This document shows, in pieces, positions 1 through 7,261 of a DNA stretch of 25,190 nt (positions are counted from its first letter, which is position 1; each line of letters starts with the position of its first letter). The position numbers and the translations under genes were made by a program. This DNA comes from a virus. The notes under the pieces were generated by a model. It saw nothing but the letters and a program-made list of their open reading frames with translations. It ran no database searches and was not told the DNA's origin. The stretch is taken from positions 11,545-36,734 of IMG/VR virus record IMGVR_UViG_3300030118_000643; one strand, written 5' to 3'.

Positions 1-671
1 TTTAAATCGCCAACACTTGTTGCAGTTTGTTGGGCAGCAACAACTGAGGCTCTAGGGTCTTCTAAACTTGTTTGGGCAGCGTTAGTTGCCGCTAAAGCAC
101 TATCTACTCCAGTAGAACTTCTTTCTGCAGTTGTTAGGTTAGCCTCTTTTTCGTCTTGTAACTGTTGAGTTGTAGTTGTTGCTTGTGCAGTAGATACACC
201 AACTGTGCCTTCTACTTGACCTGTGTCTCCACTTATAAGCTGATCTTGAGTTACTTGTGTGCCAACAGGTATAGTTACACCACCCTCAGGTAAAGAGGGG
301 TCTTGTGCTCTATCTGTAAAAACATCTCCTATACCTGTTTCAGGTGTGTAGTCTGATCCTACAGGAACATCTGCTTGTGGTAATTGTCTTGGGTCTGCTT
401 GAGCATTAGGGTTAGGAAGATTTAATTCAGCAGGGGGGATTGTATATATAGGGTCTGTAATGAAAGAAGGAGGAGTAGCACCACCCTCTTGCATTCTAAC
501 AACACCACCTTTAGCCATCTGCCTAGCTAAAGATTCATAGACAACCATTTGTCTTTTCTTCTCAGGATTTTGTTCTAGGTAACTGTCAAAGTCATCCATC
601 GAACCTGTGTACCCCATTCTAGAGGCAATCTTTTGTATACCCTGAGGTTTAAATCCAATAAATCTAGCCAC
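1..671 (-). CDS. Large virion/tail-associated protein, N-terminal part (runs off the window)
   Basis: This reading frame stays open from a GTG at 671 to the left edge, giving 223 residues with no stop. The GTG overlaps the TAG of the gene before it (TAGTG), a sign of translational coupling. The protein begins MARFIGFKPQGIQKIASRMG, then has a charged stretch, a short Gly-rich motif KGGVVRMQEGG near residue 75, a Pro-rich segment, and a long Ala/Thr/Gln-rich low-complexity tail. I know of similar proteins in marine podovirus and pelagiphage contigs, where they are long, unnamed structural proteins placed after the tail fibres. The KGG...GG pattern resembles one in the 577-residue protein at 14835-16568. 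Function is not known; a tail-associated or internal virion protein is an inference from position and composition. Confidence 0.75.
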   Translation of the reverse strand, partial: MARFIGFKPQGIQKIASRMGYTGSMDDFDSYLEQNPEKKRQMVVYESLARQMAKGGVVRMQEGGATPPSFITDPIYTIPPAELNLPNPNAQADPRQLPQADVPVGSDYTPETGIGDVFTDRAQDPSLPEGGVTIPVGTQVTQDQLISGDTGQVEGTVGVSTAQATTTTQQLQDEKEANLTTAERSSTGVDSALAATNAAQTSLEDPRASVVAAQQTATSVGDL

Positions 672-904
672 TATTTAGCTCCAATTAATATTTTATCTAA
701 CTTATCTTCTAATCTTTTCATTGCATCCATGATGTCATGCATATCTTCTTTGACATCATCTTTACGTGCATACTCTTCTCGTGTCTTATTTAATAATATT
801 TGTAATCTCTTTACTTCGCCAAACATCTTGTTGAATGCCCAACCAAATGGTACAACGACCATAGTTAGGATAATATTCCAAAATAACATTGCATCTATTT
901 CCAT
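671..904 (-). CDS. Small membrane protein with N-terminal TM segment and coiled coil
   Basis: A 77-residue protein. Residues 5-23 (AMLFWNIILTMVVVPFGWAF) form one hydrophobic segment. The rest is charged and heptad-like (VKRLQILLNKTREEYARKDD and following), so a single-pass inner-membrane protein with a soluble coiled coil is likely. It starts two bases after the stop of the 62-residue gene, and its TAG overlaps the GTG of the next gene. Homologues of this layout are common beside tail-fibre genes in marine phages, but I know of no assigned role. A lysis-related role (spanin- or holin-like) is possible, but the true lysis genes seem to be at the other end of the window, so I do not claim it. 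Confidence 0.75.
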   Translation of the reverse strand: MEIDAMLFWNIILTMVVVPFGWAFNKMFGEVKRLQILLNKTREEYARKDDVKEDMHDIMDAMKRLEDKLDKILIGAK

Positions 905-906
905 GT

Positions 907-1095
907 TTATTCTGCTTCTTGTATTGTGTTGCCTTCAGCTACCCATTCTAGGATTGCTTTGTAGTATCTGTGGTTAGCACCAATTGGAACAAAGAAAGTT
1001 TGATTACGTGAAATTATTTTAATAATTTGTTTTTCACCATCAACTGGATTAGTCACATATTGTGCTGAAGTAATTTGTATTTCGTTGCTATTCAT
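907..1095 (-). CDS. Small tail-fibre-associated protein
   Basis: A 62-residue protein that begins with residues Asn-Glu-Ile-Gln-Ile-Thr-Ser-Ala-Gln-Tyr and ends with a pattern like HRYYKAILEWVAEGNTIQEA. Both patterns recur in small proteins located just after fibre genes in marine phages. The C-terminal part resembles the end of phage fibre-assembly or 'XkdW-like' small proteins, where an aromatic residue, I, W and an 'eGntI' tail occur. AGGAT lies a suitable distance before the ATG. It sits between the receptor-binding fibre (1104-2153) and a small membrane protein. A helper role in fibre folding or attachment is inference only. Confidence 0.7.
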   Translation of the reverse strand: MNSNEIQITSAQYVTNPVDGEKQIIKIISRNQTFFVPIGANHRYYKAILEWVAEGNTIQEAE

Positions 1096-1103
1096 ATAAT
1101 ATC

Positions 1104-2153
1104 CTATAATTCTGCATCCATTTGAAGAAAAGCATCACTTCCACTATTTAAATAAATTACACTATTAGCACTTCCACTTCCTGCACCAATTCCTGATCTG
1201 CCAGTGAAAGTGTTGTATATAGTAGGATTTCCTGCAAATCCAGTACTGCTTGTAAATGTACCACTATTAGTGCCTACTGGAGTATCTCTCATCTCTGTAT
1301 AAAAATGGACATCATTTAGTCTTGCTCCTGTATTGTGATAATATCTTGATAAATTAAAATAAGTAAATGTAAATTTTTGATAGTATCTTTGACATAGTAA
1401 TAATTCTTCAGCAAGTGTCCTATGCTCAAATGGTGTGGCTACAGAGCCTACTTCTAGTTGTACACCCGTGATATATAATTCATTGTCTGTGCTATCAAAA
1501 AGACTTTGACAACCAACCATTCTATTTGCACTAGTTGTTCCACCCCATGTTGTTTGTAAAGTTCCACTTGTGTAGTCTGAACCTGCATGAAACCAAAATA
1601 TAATAGTCAGACCAGTTGTAATATCGTTATCTATTTCTCCAGTTGTATCTGCAGGAACGTCTATCGTAAATCTTTGCCAAGAAGTTGTAGTAGTAAATGT
1701 TCTACTAAATCTTCGTGAATTATCATCTTGAAACTCTACTATAAATGTCTTTGCAGTACCTTTTGCATAAAAACTAAATGTAGATTTTTTTGCAGCAGAT
1801 GTTCCTTTAGCTAACGATTGTACGTTTAACCCTTCAATGCGTTGAAGAACCCCTACTGACTCACCTGATGCAATACTTGTATCAGCAGTTGTAACATCTA
1901 TTTTCATAGAGTTAGTAAAACCATCAGGTGTATCTGTAGATTGTGACATTGTAAATCTACCTGCTGTAGTTCCATTTATTCCTACATTAAATCTATCAAG
2001 AGTAAAGTATCCTGCAGCCGAACCTACATTACTTGAACTTGTAGCTCTTTGTGAAACTTGCATACCACCATTGATGATAATATTTCTTCGCCCACTAATC
2101 TGACTGTTGGTTAGGACTTCGCCCATCTTTGCTAATTCTGCTGCTTTTGTCAT
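1104..2153 (-). CDS. Receptor-binding tail fibre protein
   Basis: A 349-residue protein with a fibre module that is widespread in phages. It begins with RRNIIINGGMQVSQRATS (22-39), continues with a carbohydrate-binding-like beta-sandwich (about 45-235, including GYFTLDRFNV, VLQRIEGLNVQSLAKGTS and STFSFYAKGT), and then the hallmark ITGVQLEVGSVATPFEHR (228-245) followed by EELLLCQRYYQK. After this comes a variable tip of about 90 residues that ends in DAEL, the usual end of this family. The beta-sandwich probably binds a glycan on the host envelope and the tip gives specificity (family knowledge plus inference). The ATG overlaps the TGA of the upstream gene (ATGA), and that gene looks like a fibre-assembly protein, so the two are probably made together. 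Confidence 0.85.
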   Translation of the reverse strand: MTKAAELAKMGEVLTNSQISGRRNIIINGGMQVSQRATSSSNVGSAAGYFTLDRFNVGINGTTAGRFTMSQSTDTPDGFTNSMKIDVTTADTSIASGESVGVLQRIEGLNVQSLAKGTSAAKKSTFSFYAKGTAKTFIVEFQDDNSRRFSRTFTTTTSWQRFTIDVPADTTGEIDNDITTGLTIIFWFHAGSDYTSGTLQTTWGGTTSANRMVGCQSLFDSTDNELYITGVQLEVGSVATPFEHRTLAEELLLCQRYYQKFTFTYFNLSRYYHNTGARLNDVHFYTEMRDTPVGTNSGTFTSSTGFAGNPTIYNTFTGRSGIGAGSGSANSVIYLNSGSDAFLQMDAEL

Positions 2154-2713
2154 TCTGTAGTCTCCTGTGGGAAATCATATATAGGTGCGTTATCGCCTTC
2201 TTTTTCAGCTTCAAACAATGCCATAAACTCTTTTAAGTTAGAACAATTATTAATTTTAGTTTCTATTGTATTACAAGCAGTTCTTACACTATCTCTATAT
2301 TTTGTTGTTGCATCAGGTATTGCAGTTCCCTTTTCTGCTTTACGTGTAATCATCCAATCTGTGTTAGATAATAAGGTATTAGCAGTTTGTTTTGTTTTAG
2401 TTATCCAAATAGATTTCAATCCTAGTTGTACTGCTTGTTTACCTGTCATAGGGTCTATTACTGCTTTTCCATCCTCATCAGTTGACTTTACATCTGTAAG
2501 ACTACGTTCAATTAAACTACCATCTGTTTTTCTACCCCAATAAAATCTATCATCAAAAGGTGTTTCAGATGCAGGTGGGTTCTCCCAAACTAAACCTTTA
2601 TCTTTCTTTGCAGAGTCAGACCATATCATCCAATTAGAAGGATGTCTAATTTTATTGTCATCTACCCAACTTCTTCCTACTTTTATTGTTCTTCCGTTAT
2701 GCTTCCACGGCAT
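2150..2713 (-). CDS. Tail fibre assembly-like protein
   Basis: A 187-residue protein. The N-terminal third is Trp-rich (MPWKHNGRTIKVGRSWVDD, then HPSNWMIW) and is followed by DDRFYWGRKTDGSL. The C-terminal part has LLSNTDWMITRKAEKGTAIP and a YRDSVRTACN helix. The 'TDWM..R..E.g..IP....YR..vR' pattern is characteristic of the C-terminal region of phage tail fibre assembly proteins (Tfa/DUF4376-like). It lies directly between two fibre genes and shares an ATGA overlap with the receptor-binding fibre at 1104-2153. A clear GGGAGATA ribosome-binding site lies just before the ATG at 2713. It could be a chaperone or a stoichiometric fibre component; the sequence does not decide this. Confidence 0.75.
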   Translation of the reverse strand: MPWKHNGRTIKVGRSWVDDNKIRHPSNWMIWSDSAKKDKGLVWENPPASETPFDDRFYWGRKTDGSLIERSLTDVKSTDEDGKAVIDPMTGKQAVQLGLKSIWITKTKQTANTLLSNTDWMITRKAEKGTAIPDATTKYRDSVRTACNTIETKINNCSNLKEFMALFEAEKEGDNAPIYDFPQETTE

Positions 2714-2724
2714 AGTCTATCTCC

Positions 2725-5151
2725 CTATCTTGCATTACTAAATTTAAATGGCTGTTCTGCAAATGCCCAGTAAATGTATGTATTTACATTAAAAGCATCA
2801 TTACTCGTTCTTAATTTGAAACCATTACTTAAAAAGTCCAATGTTGTAAATGTGGCATTTGCTTGATTGGTATTTGGGTTTAATTCTAAATCAACTACAT
2901 TGCTAGTATTTCTTTTATTATCGTAAAGATACCAATTATGAGCTGCAGTTCTTCTAATCAAAAGCCAAGCAGGTCTAAATCCAGTGTAAACAAATGTGCC
3001 ATCTGCATTACTGTTGCCATTATAAGAACCAAATTTAGAGAATCCATCAATTTCAGCAAAAGCATAAAGGACATAAGTTCCATTTAATGCATTAGTATTT
3101 GTACTATCTCCTAAATTAATCACTGTTGATGTAGGTGCTGTGCTATTCCAATGTGTAGCTTCTACATCTTGAGCAGTAGTTAAATTTAAAGGTATCCAAT
3201 AAGAAGCATCCGTATAATCTTGATGGTAGGTAACCCAATGACTAGTTGAATCTCGTCTTTTTGCTATCATCATTTTAGGAACTGCACCTAATCCATGTGC
3301 TATTGTACCATTATTTCCAGTTCCAGTATAAGTTATAATACTAAATCCTGCAGTTGTGTTCGCTTGTACTGTACTTGCTATAGATGGAACTCCACTTGAT
3401 ATATCACCTACTGAAATATTTGAAGTTGTTCCACCATTAGCTTTCCAACTCCAAGCCACATAGGTATCACTACTTCTATTAACATACCAAGTATCATCTG
3501 TATTATCATCTAAAGTAAAACCTGTAGGGTCAAAAGAACGAACTTGATCATTTTCTCCTGCGTATTCTTCTGTAGTACCATTTGTCATAAGAACTCTCAT
3601 GCTATCTCCAGTTCCTAATCCTCTACTGGAATCAGCTAAGTAATGTGAAGCAACTTGGTTTGTTGGCTTAATCCATAGCCAATCTGGTTGAAAACCAACA
3701 TCAGTTCTTTGATGTGTATTTAAGCCATTACCATCATATGTAATTGTATTAAAATGGTCATCTGCTTGAGTACTACTATTTGGACCTATTGCAACGTTTG
3801 GCATATTAGCTGAACATAATGCTAAAAACCCACTTGGAGGTGCATAGTAAAAATCTCCTCTTCCATTATCATCTGAAGCATTATTTGAGCCACTTGTTTT
3901 CTCTCCAGTAAAAGAACTATCTTGCCCAAAGTTTGCTATATTATCTGATGTTCTACCACCAGATGAATCATACAAATAAGGAAAATATTCTGCATCTGTC
4001 GTGTAATTTCCAGAATAAACACTAGAATTATTATTAAAAAATTGAATACTTTTTGCATCTACATCAACTGCAACTCCCATGATATCACCATCATCAAAAG
4101 TGCCAGTATTACTTAATATTGAGTTATCTATTCTTGGTGTTCCATTATACATATCTAAACTTTGTCCTTTACCACTATGAACTGTATTTTCAATATTATT
4201 AATACCAACAAAACCATTATTGCCATCTTTAGAAAGCACTTCAAAATAAACTTTGCCATGAAGTTTTATAGTTCCAGTTGTAAAACCTCTATTAGTTGAC
4301 GATGACTGAAATCTTAAAGCACCCCTAGAGATAGTTACTTGTCCTCTATTGTCGTTTGTATTTAAAGGTAATAATGTGCAAAAATTATTTTCAGGACTAT
4401 CAGGTAAATCACTGTCGTGTTCATCTAAATTATAATCTTTATAATGATTATTGTTACCACTTGTATCTGCACCTATTGTGGTTGAACTTGCAGTAGTTTC
4501 ACCATCACCAGTTTGTTTAAACTGCAATCTATAACCATTTGTACCATATGTTACATTTGGTTCTTTAGCAATCCAAACTCCATTTTTTGTTTCACCAAAG
4601 TCAGACGCTTCATATTTTTGACCATCTGTGTAATTTACTTCAGCTAAATACATATCATTAAAATAAGATGTACCCCAAGAGTGTTTTCCAATAACCATAG
4701 GTACACTAGATTGATTCATAGGATAATTGCTATCTCCGGGATTCCTACTAGAGTTTAATGCTATTTCATCTCCATTTACCCAAACTTTTTGACTTGTATT
4801 CGCAGCATCGACTTGATGTACAAAATGATACCAATTTGTAGTATCTCTAAATTGTACGTCACTAATTATACCATAATTACTACCAGTTCCATAGTAACTA
4901 GCAAGTTTTCCCTCTTTAAAATAAAAAGCAAAATAATTACTACCAGAGTGAGCAGTATAAATATATTGGTTAGAACGAGTTACATTAGTTCTTTTTATCC
5001 AACCACTCCAAGTCCAAGTTTTTCTATCGCCAGTGCTTGAAGGAGTAAAATTTAAATATGGTCCAGTATCATAATCCATTCGTAATGAACGTGTAGCAAC
5101 ATTATTATAAAAATTTCCCTCACCAAACCATAATGAACCTTGACCTGTCAA
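2725..5151 (-). CDS. Large adhesin/tail fibre: LamG-like + SPRY-like + three C-terminal beta repeats
   Basis: An 808-residue protein starting at a TTG (5151) with GGAG eight bases upstream. Residues about 30-175 look like a LamG/concanavalin-type jelly roll (YLNFTPSS, KTWTWSGWIKRT, WYHFVHQVD, MYLAEVNYTDG). Residues about 275-410 have SPRY-like features: GKVYFEVLSKDGNNGFVGI, then DGDIMGVAVDVDAKSIQFF. The C-terminal part holds three related units at about 480-570, 600-700 and 700-800. Each has a G[F/L]xPxxxxIxR-like strand (GFQPDWLWIK, GLGAVPKMMIAKR, GFRPAWLLIRR) and ends in YVAWSWKA, YVLYAFAE or YIYWAFAE. I associate these with the DUF7483-type repeat of marine phages. LamG and SPRY folds often bind glycans or proteins, so host-surface binding is the likely role. 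Confidence 0.8.
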   Translation of the reverse strand: MTGQGSLWFGEGNFYNNVATRSLRMDYDTGPYLNFTPSSTGDRKTWTWSGWIKRTNVTRSNQYIYTAHSGSNYFAFYFKEGKLASYYGTGSNYGIISDVQFRDTTNWYHFVHQVDAANTSQKVWVNGDEIALNSSRNPGDSNYPMNQSSVPMVIGKHSWGTSYFNDMYLAEVNYTDGQKYEASDFGETKNGVWIAKEPNVTYGTNGYRLQFKQTGDGETTASSTTIGADTSGNNNHYKDYNLDEHDSDLPDSPENNFCTLLPLNTNDNRGQVTISRGALRFQSSSTNRGFTTGTIKLHGKVYFEVLSKDGNNGFVGINNIENTVHSGKGQSLDMYNGTPRIDNSILSNTGTFDDGDIMGVAVDVDAKSIQFFNNNSSVYSGNYTTDAEYFPYLYDSSGGRTSDNIANFGQDSSFTGEKTSGSNNASDDNGRGDFYYAPPSGFLALCSANMPNVAIGPNSSTQADDHFNTITYDGNGLNTHQRTDVGFQPDWLWIKPTNQVASHYLADSSRGLGTGDSMRVLMTNGTTEEYAGENDQVRSFDPTGFTLDDNTDDTWYVNRSSDTYVAWSWKANGGTTSNISVGDISSGVPSIASTVQANTTAGFSIITYTGTGNNGTIAHGLGAVPKMMIAKRRDSTSHWVTYHQDYTDASYWIPLNLTTAQDVEATHWNSTAPTSTVINLGDSTNTNALNGTYVLYAFAEIDGFSKFGSYNGNSNADGTFVYTGFRPAWLLIRRTAAHNWYLYDNKRNTSNVVDLELNPNTNQANATFTTLDFLSNGFKLRTSNDAFNVNTYIYWAFAEQPFKFSNAR

Positions 5152-5166
5152 TTACGTATCTCCAAA

Positions 5167-5508
5167 TTAAATAACTTCTTGTGCTTCTTTAAATGTTTTA
5201 AATTCTTTTTTCACATTATCTGTCCATGTTGCATTACAAATAGTTTGAACTTGTGCGTCTTCTTTTGAAATATCAGTAGCTGTATGTGTCCATTGTAATT
5301 TACCGTCTTTATCTAAATCAGGTATCATTGCTCCATCATCATCTTTTTTTGTTTTATAAACAGATGCAAAAGGTTGCAAGACATGACGATGTACTGACCT
5401 TGATACCTCATTACCATTTTCTTTTATAGTAGTGTCAGTTCTTACATGGATTGACCAATTATTTACTATTTCTATTTTACCTATTTTAATTTCTTTTGTT
5501 AAACTCAT
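5167..5508 (-). CDS. Small conserved virion-accessory protein
   Basis: A 113-residue soluble protein. It has an N-terminal EIKIGKIEIV strand, IHVRTDTTIKENGNEVSRS, then HRHVLQP, and a C-terminal helix with VQTICNATWTDNVKKEF. I recognise this arrangement (RT..I.E.G.E.SRS.HRH.L.P plus a late W-T-D motif) from many marine phage fibre clusters, always as an unnamed small protein. AGGAG lies ten bases before the ATG. It is flanked by the two largest fibre-type genes (2725-5151 and 5517-6416). A role as fibre chaperone or minor tail component is only inferred from the neighbours. Confidence 0.7.
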   Translation of the reverse strand: MSLTKEIKIGKIEIVNNWSIHVRTDTTIKENGNEVSRSVHRHVLQPFASVYKTKKDDDGAMIPDLDKDGKLQWTHTATDISKEDAQVQTICNATWTDNVKKEFKTFKEAQEVI

Positions 5509-5516
5509 AAAAGCTC

Positions 5517-6416
5517 CTAATCTGTTATATATGTACCCCCAATAAGAAGAGTTACAGAATCGCCATCTTGGTCACCACGTTGTACCCCATCACCATTATT
5601 ATTATGTCTATACCTAAGAAGTCCAAATTCAGTTGCATCTGGAGCAATTCTTGCAGTCATTGCTAACATACTTGCAGATGTAAATTTAATATAACTACTA
5701 AATCCCACACTCATTGATTGTTGCATATTAGTAGTTGAATTTGATGAAAAAGGTAATCCTGATACTGTTATACTACCACTTCCAGTTATTACACCAGCCA
5801 CATGGGCATGAGCAGTTACTATATTACCAACTTTTACATATCTCCCAACTTGTGTAGAATGACTGCTTACTCCACTTAATGAAGGTGTCCAAGAACCTTC
5901 TTCGTAATCATGTAGCAAGTTAGAGGCAGTCGCAGAATTTACACCTAGATAAATACCTGCACTTGCACTCGCAGGAAGTAAATCATTATTAGTACCATTG
6001 TTAGACCAACCTGTAATTCCTACACCTGATAATCCAGAGCCGTCACCACTGAAGGCATTTCCTGTTATTGTACCAGAAGAGGTGAAATTACCACTAACAG
6101 TTACAGCACCATCAAATGTGCCACCATCAGATTTACTTACTGTATCTGCTACAGAGAAGACATCATAAACAATTATGACTACAACATCGTCTGCAGAAGC
6201 TCCTTGAGCTAATACGACTTGTGTACCATTGGTTGAAGTATAATCTGATTTATCTAGTAAAACACCATTTTGATATACGTCTATGTAAGTAGAGTCTGTG
6301 TATGCAAGAGTTTGACCCTCTGTACTTGCACCACTAAAAGTAGTTTGACTTGCAGTAGCAGTATATGAGTATACTCTTCTTACTCCATTTGAGGGAGATG
6401 TTCCAATATAAGGCAT
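5517..6416 (-). CDS. Tail fibre protein with SPSNGVRR head domain
   Basis: A 299-residue protein. The head (1-105) starts PYIGTSPSNGVRRVYSYTA and has TEGQTLAYTDSTYIDVYQNG, then GASADDVVVIIVYDVFSVAD. This head is shared by many marine phage fibres and probably fixes the fibre to the baseplate or nozzle. Residues 100-135 are a Gly/Ser/Thr beta-shaft (GGTFDGAVTVSGNFTSSG). LLHDYEEGSWTPSL (167-180) marks the start of a C-terminal receptor-binding beta-domain to residue 299, a phrase often found at this place in fibres. GGAGAG precedes the ATG at 6416. Its first residues match those of the next protein upstream (6430-6879). The attachment role of the head is inference. Confidence 0.8.
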   Translation of the reverse strand: MPYIGTSPSNGVRRVYSYTATASQTTFSGASTEGQTLAYTDSTYIDVYQNGVLLDKSDYTSTNGTQVVLAQGASADDVVVIIVYDVFSVADTVSKSDGGTFDGAVTVSGNFTSSGTITGNAFSGDGSGLSGVGITGWSNNGTNNDLLPASASAGIYLGVNSATASNLLHDYEEGSWTPSLSGVSSHSTQVGRYVKVGNIVTAHAHVAGVITGSGSITVSGLPFSSNSTTNMQQSMSVGFSSYIKFTSASMLAMTARIAPDATEFGLLRYRHNNNGDGVQRGDQDGDSVTLLIGGTYITD

Positions 6417-6429
6417 TAATTACTCTCCA

Positions 6430-6879
6430 TTATGCTTCTACAAAATCTTTTTGGATTGCTCCTAACAATATTGTGCCATCGGCTTTCACAAAATATGGCA
6501 CGACATCTACATCGTTAGCACCTGTAGATAAAGTAAGAGAAAATCCCCCTGCTACATGATATCTGTCATCTGCATGAGATAATGTGTGACCACCTGTGCC
6601 ATCTTGTATAAATACAAATACACCTGACTGTCCTGCTACTTCATCTCCGGGGTCAGTTAAAGTTAAGTTACCTGTTAGTGTATAAATAAAATTAGTATAT
6701 TGGGAAAAGTCTGGAGCTTTATTTCCACTAACATTAGTTGTGCTACTTGCACCATCTGTATTAGGTACATTACCTGCACCTATTGTTATAGCACTTCCTA
6801 CACCTGCGTCAGATGTTATACTATTAATTGATATACTTGTAGGTAAAGTGTCACTAGGACTCTGACCAATATAAGGCAT
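6430..6879 (-). CDS. Small fibre-related beta protein sharing the MPYIGxSPS head
   Basis: A 149-residue protein that begins MPYIGQSPSD, nearly the same as the first nine residues of the 299-residue fibre next to it. The rest is different: a Ser/Thr/Gly-rich linker, then a compact beta-domain about 58-145 (FSQYTNFIYTLTGNLTLTDP, GVFVFIQDGTGGHTLSH, ANDVDVVPYFVKADGTILLG). Homologues are common in marine phages beside fibres. Its ATG shares one base with the TAA of the 113-residue gene (TAATG), and GGAG lies eight bases upstream. It may be a short spike or a decoration that uses the same docking site as the longer fibre (inference). Confidence 0.75.
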   Translation of the reverse strand: MPYIGQSPSDTLPTSISINSITSDAGVGSAITIGAGNVPNTDGASSTTNVSGNKAPDFSQYTNFIYTLTGNLTLTDPGDEVAGQSGVFVFIQDGTGGHTLSHADDRYHVAGGFSLTLSTGANDVDVVPYFVKADGTILLGAIQKDFVEA

Positions 6880-7220
6880 TATGTAATCTCCATAATACTC
6901 AATGTAGCACTAATTTTGTCTGCTACAGAACAATCTACCTTTATAATATCTGATGCTTCTAAAATTATTTTATTACCTCCCATGATCTCTAAACTACCAC
7001 CTACAGGTATCGGTGCGTTTTTTACCACATGTGAAGTTTCATTACTGTTACTACTGTCTATTACTGTAACTGAAGTTGTGACTTGTGATGTATGAACATT
7101 TGCAAGTGTCAATCCTATAACAACAGTAGTTGTGCTACTAGGTACAGTGTAAAGAGTGTCAGGAGTACCTGCACTACTAGGCATCACTGCGTTGTTCTTT
7201 AATTTAAATGTATTTGCCAT
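6879..7220 (-). CDS. Small beta-rich virion protein
   Basis: A 113-residue protein starting MANTFKLKNNAVMPSS, with LYTVPSSTTTVVIGLTLANV, then PIPVGGSLEIMGGNKIILEA, and ending SIMEIT. The pattern of a single beta-sandwich with 'YTVP.sTTTVV.GL.LANV' and 'GNKI.LEa.D.IKV' is common for small structural proteins of marine podoviruses and myoviruses. It lies between the repeat-bearing fibre and the PYIG-headed proteins. An exact sigma70-type consensus (TTGACA, 17 bases, TATAAT) lies directly upstream and ends one base before the ATG, with an SD-like AGGA inside it. Function is not known; virion component is likely. Confidence 0.75.
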   Translation of the reverse strand: MANTFKLKNNAVMPSSAGTPDTLYTVPSSTTTVVIGLTLANVHTSQVTTSVTVIDSSNSNETSHVVKNAPIPVGGSLEIMGGNKIILEASDIIKVDCSVADKISATLSIMEIT

Positions 7221-7221
7221 A

Positions 7222-7250
7222 ATTATATCCTATTTTTACTAATTTGTCAA
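7222..7250 (-). promoter_or_regulatory. Perfect sigma70-type promoter consensus before the small beta protein
   Basis: On the minus strand TTGACA (7250-7245) is followed by exactly 17 bases and TATAAT (7227-7222), a 12/12 match. The -10 ends one base before the ATG at 7220, so the expected start of RNA (about 7215) would fall inside the first codons. It would therefore serve the genes after it (6430-6879 and on) rather than the 113-residue gene itself. The -10 also overlaps the ribosome-binding site AGGATATAAT, so part of the match could be due to that site. Confidence 0.45.
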
Positions 7251-7261
7251 TGCTTTCTTAA

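Noticed and set aside
5145-5151. TTGACA as a promoter -35 at the start of the 808-residue adhesin
   Set aside because: It is the TTG start codon plus the next codon of the gene; no -10 at a proper distance was seen.
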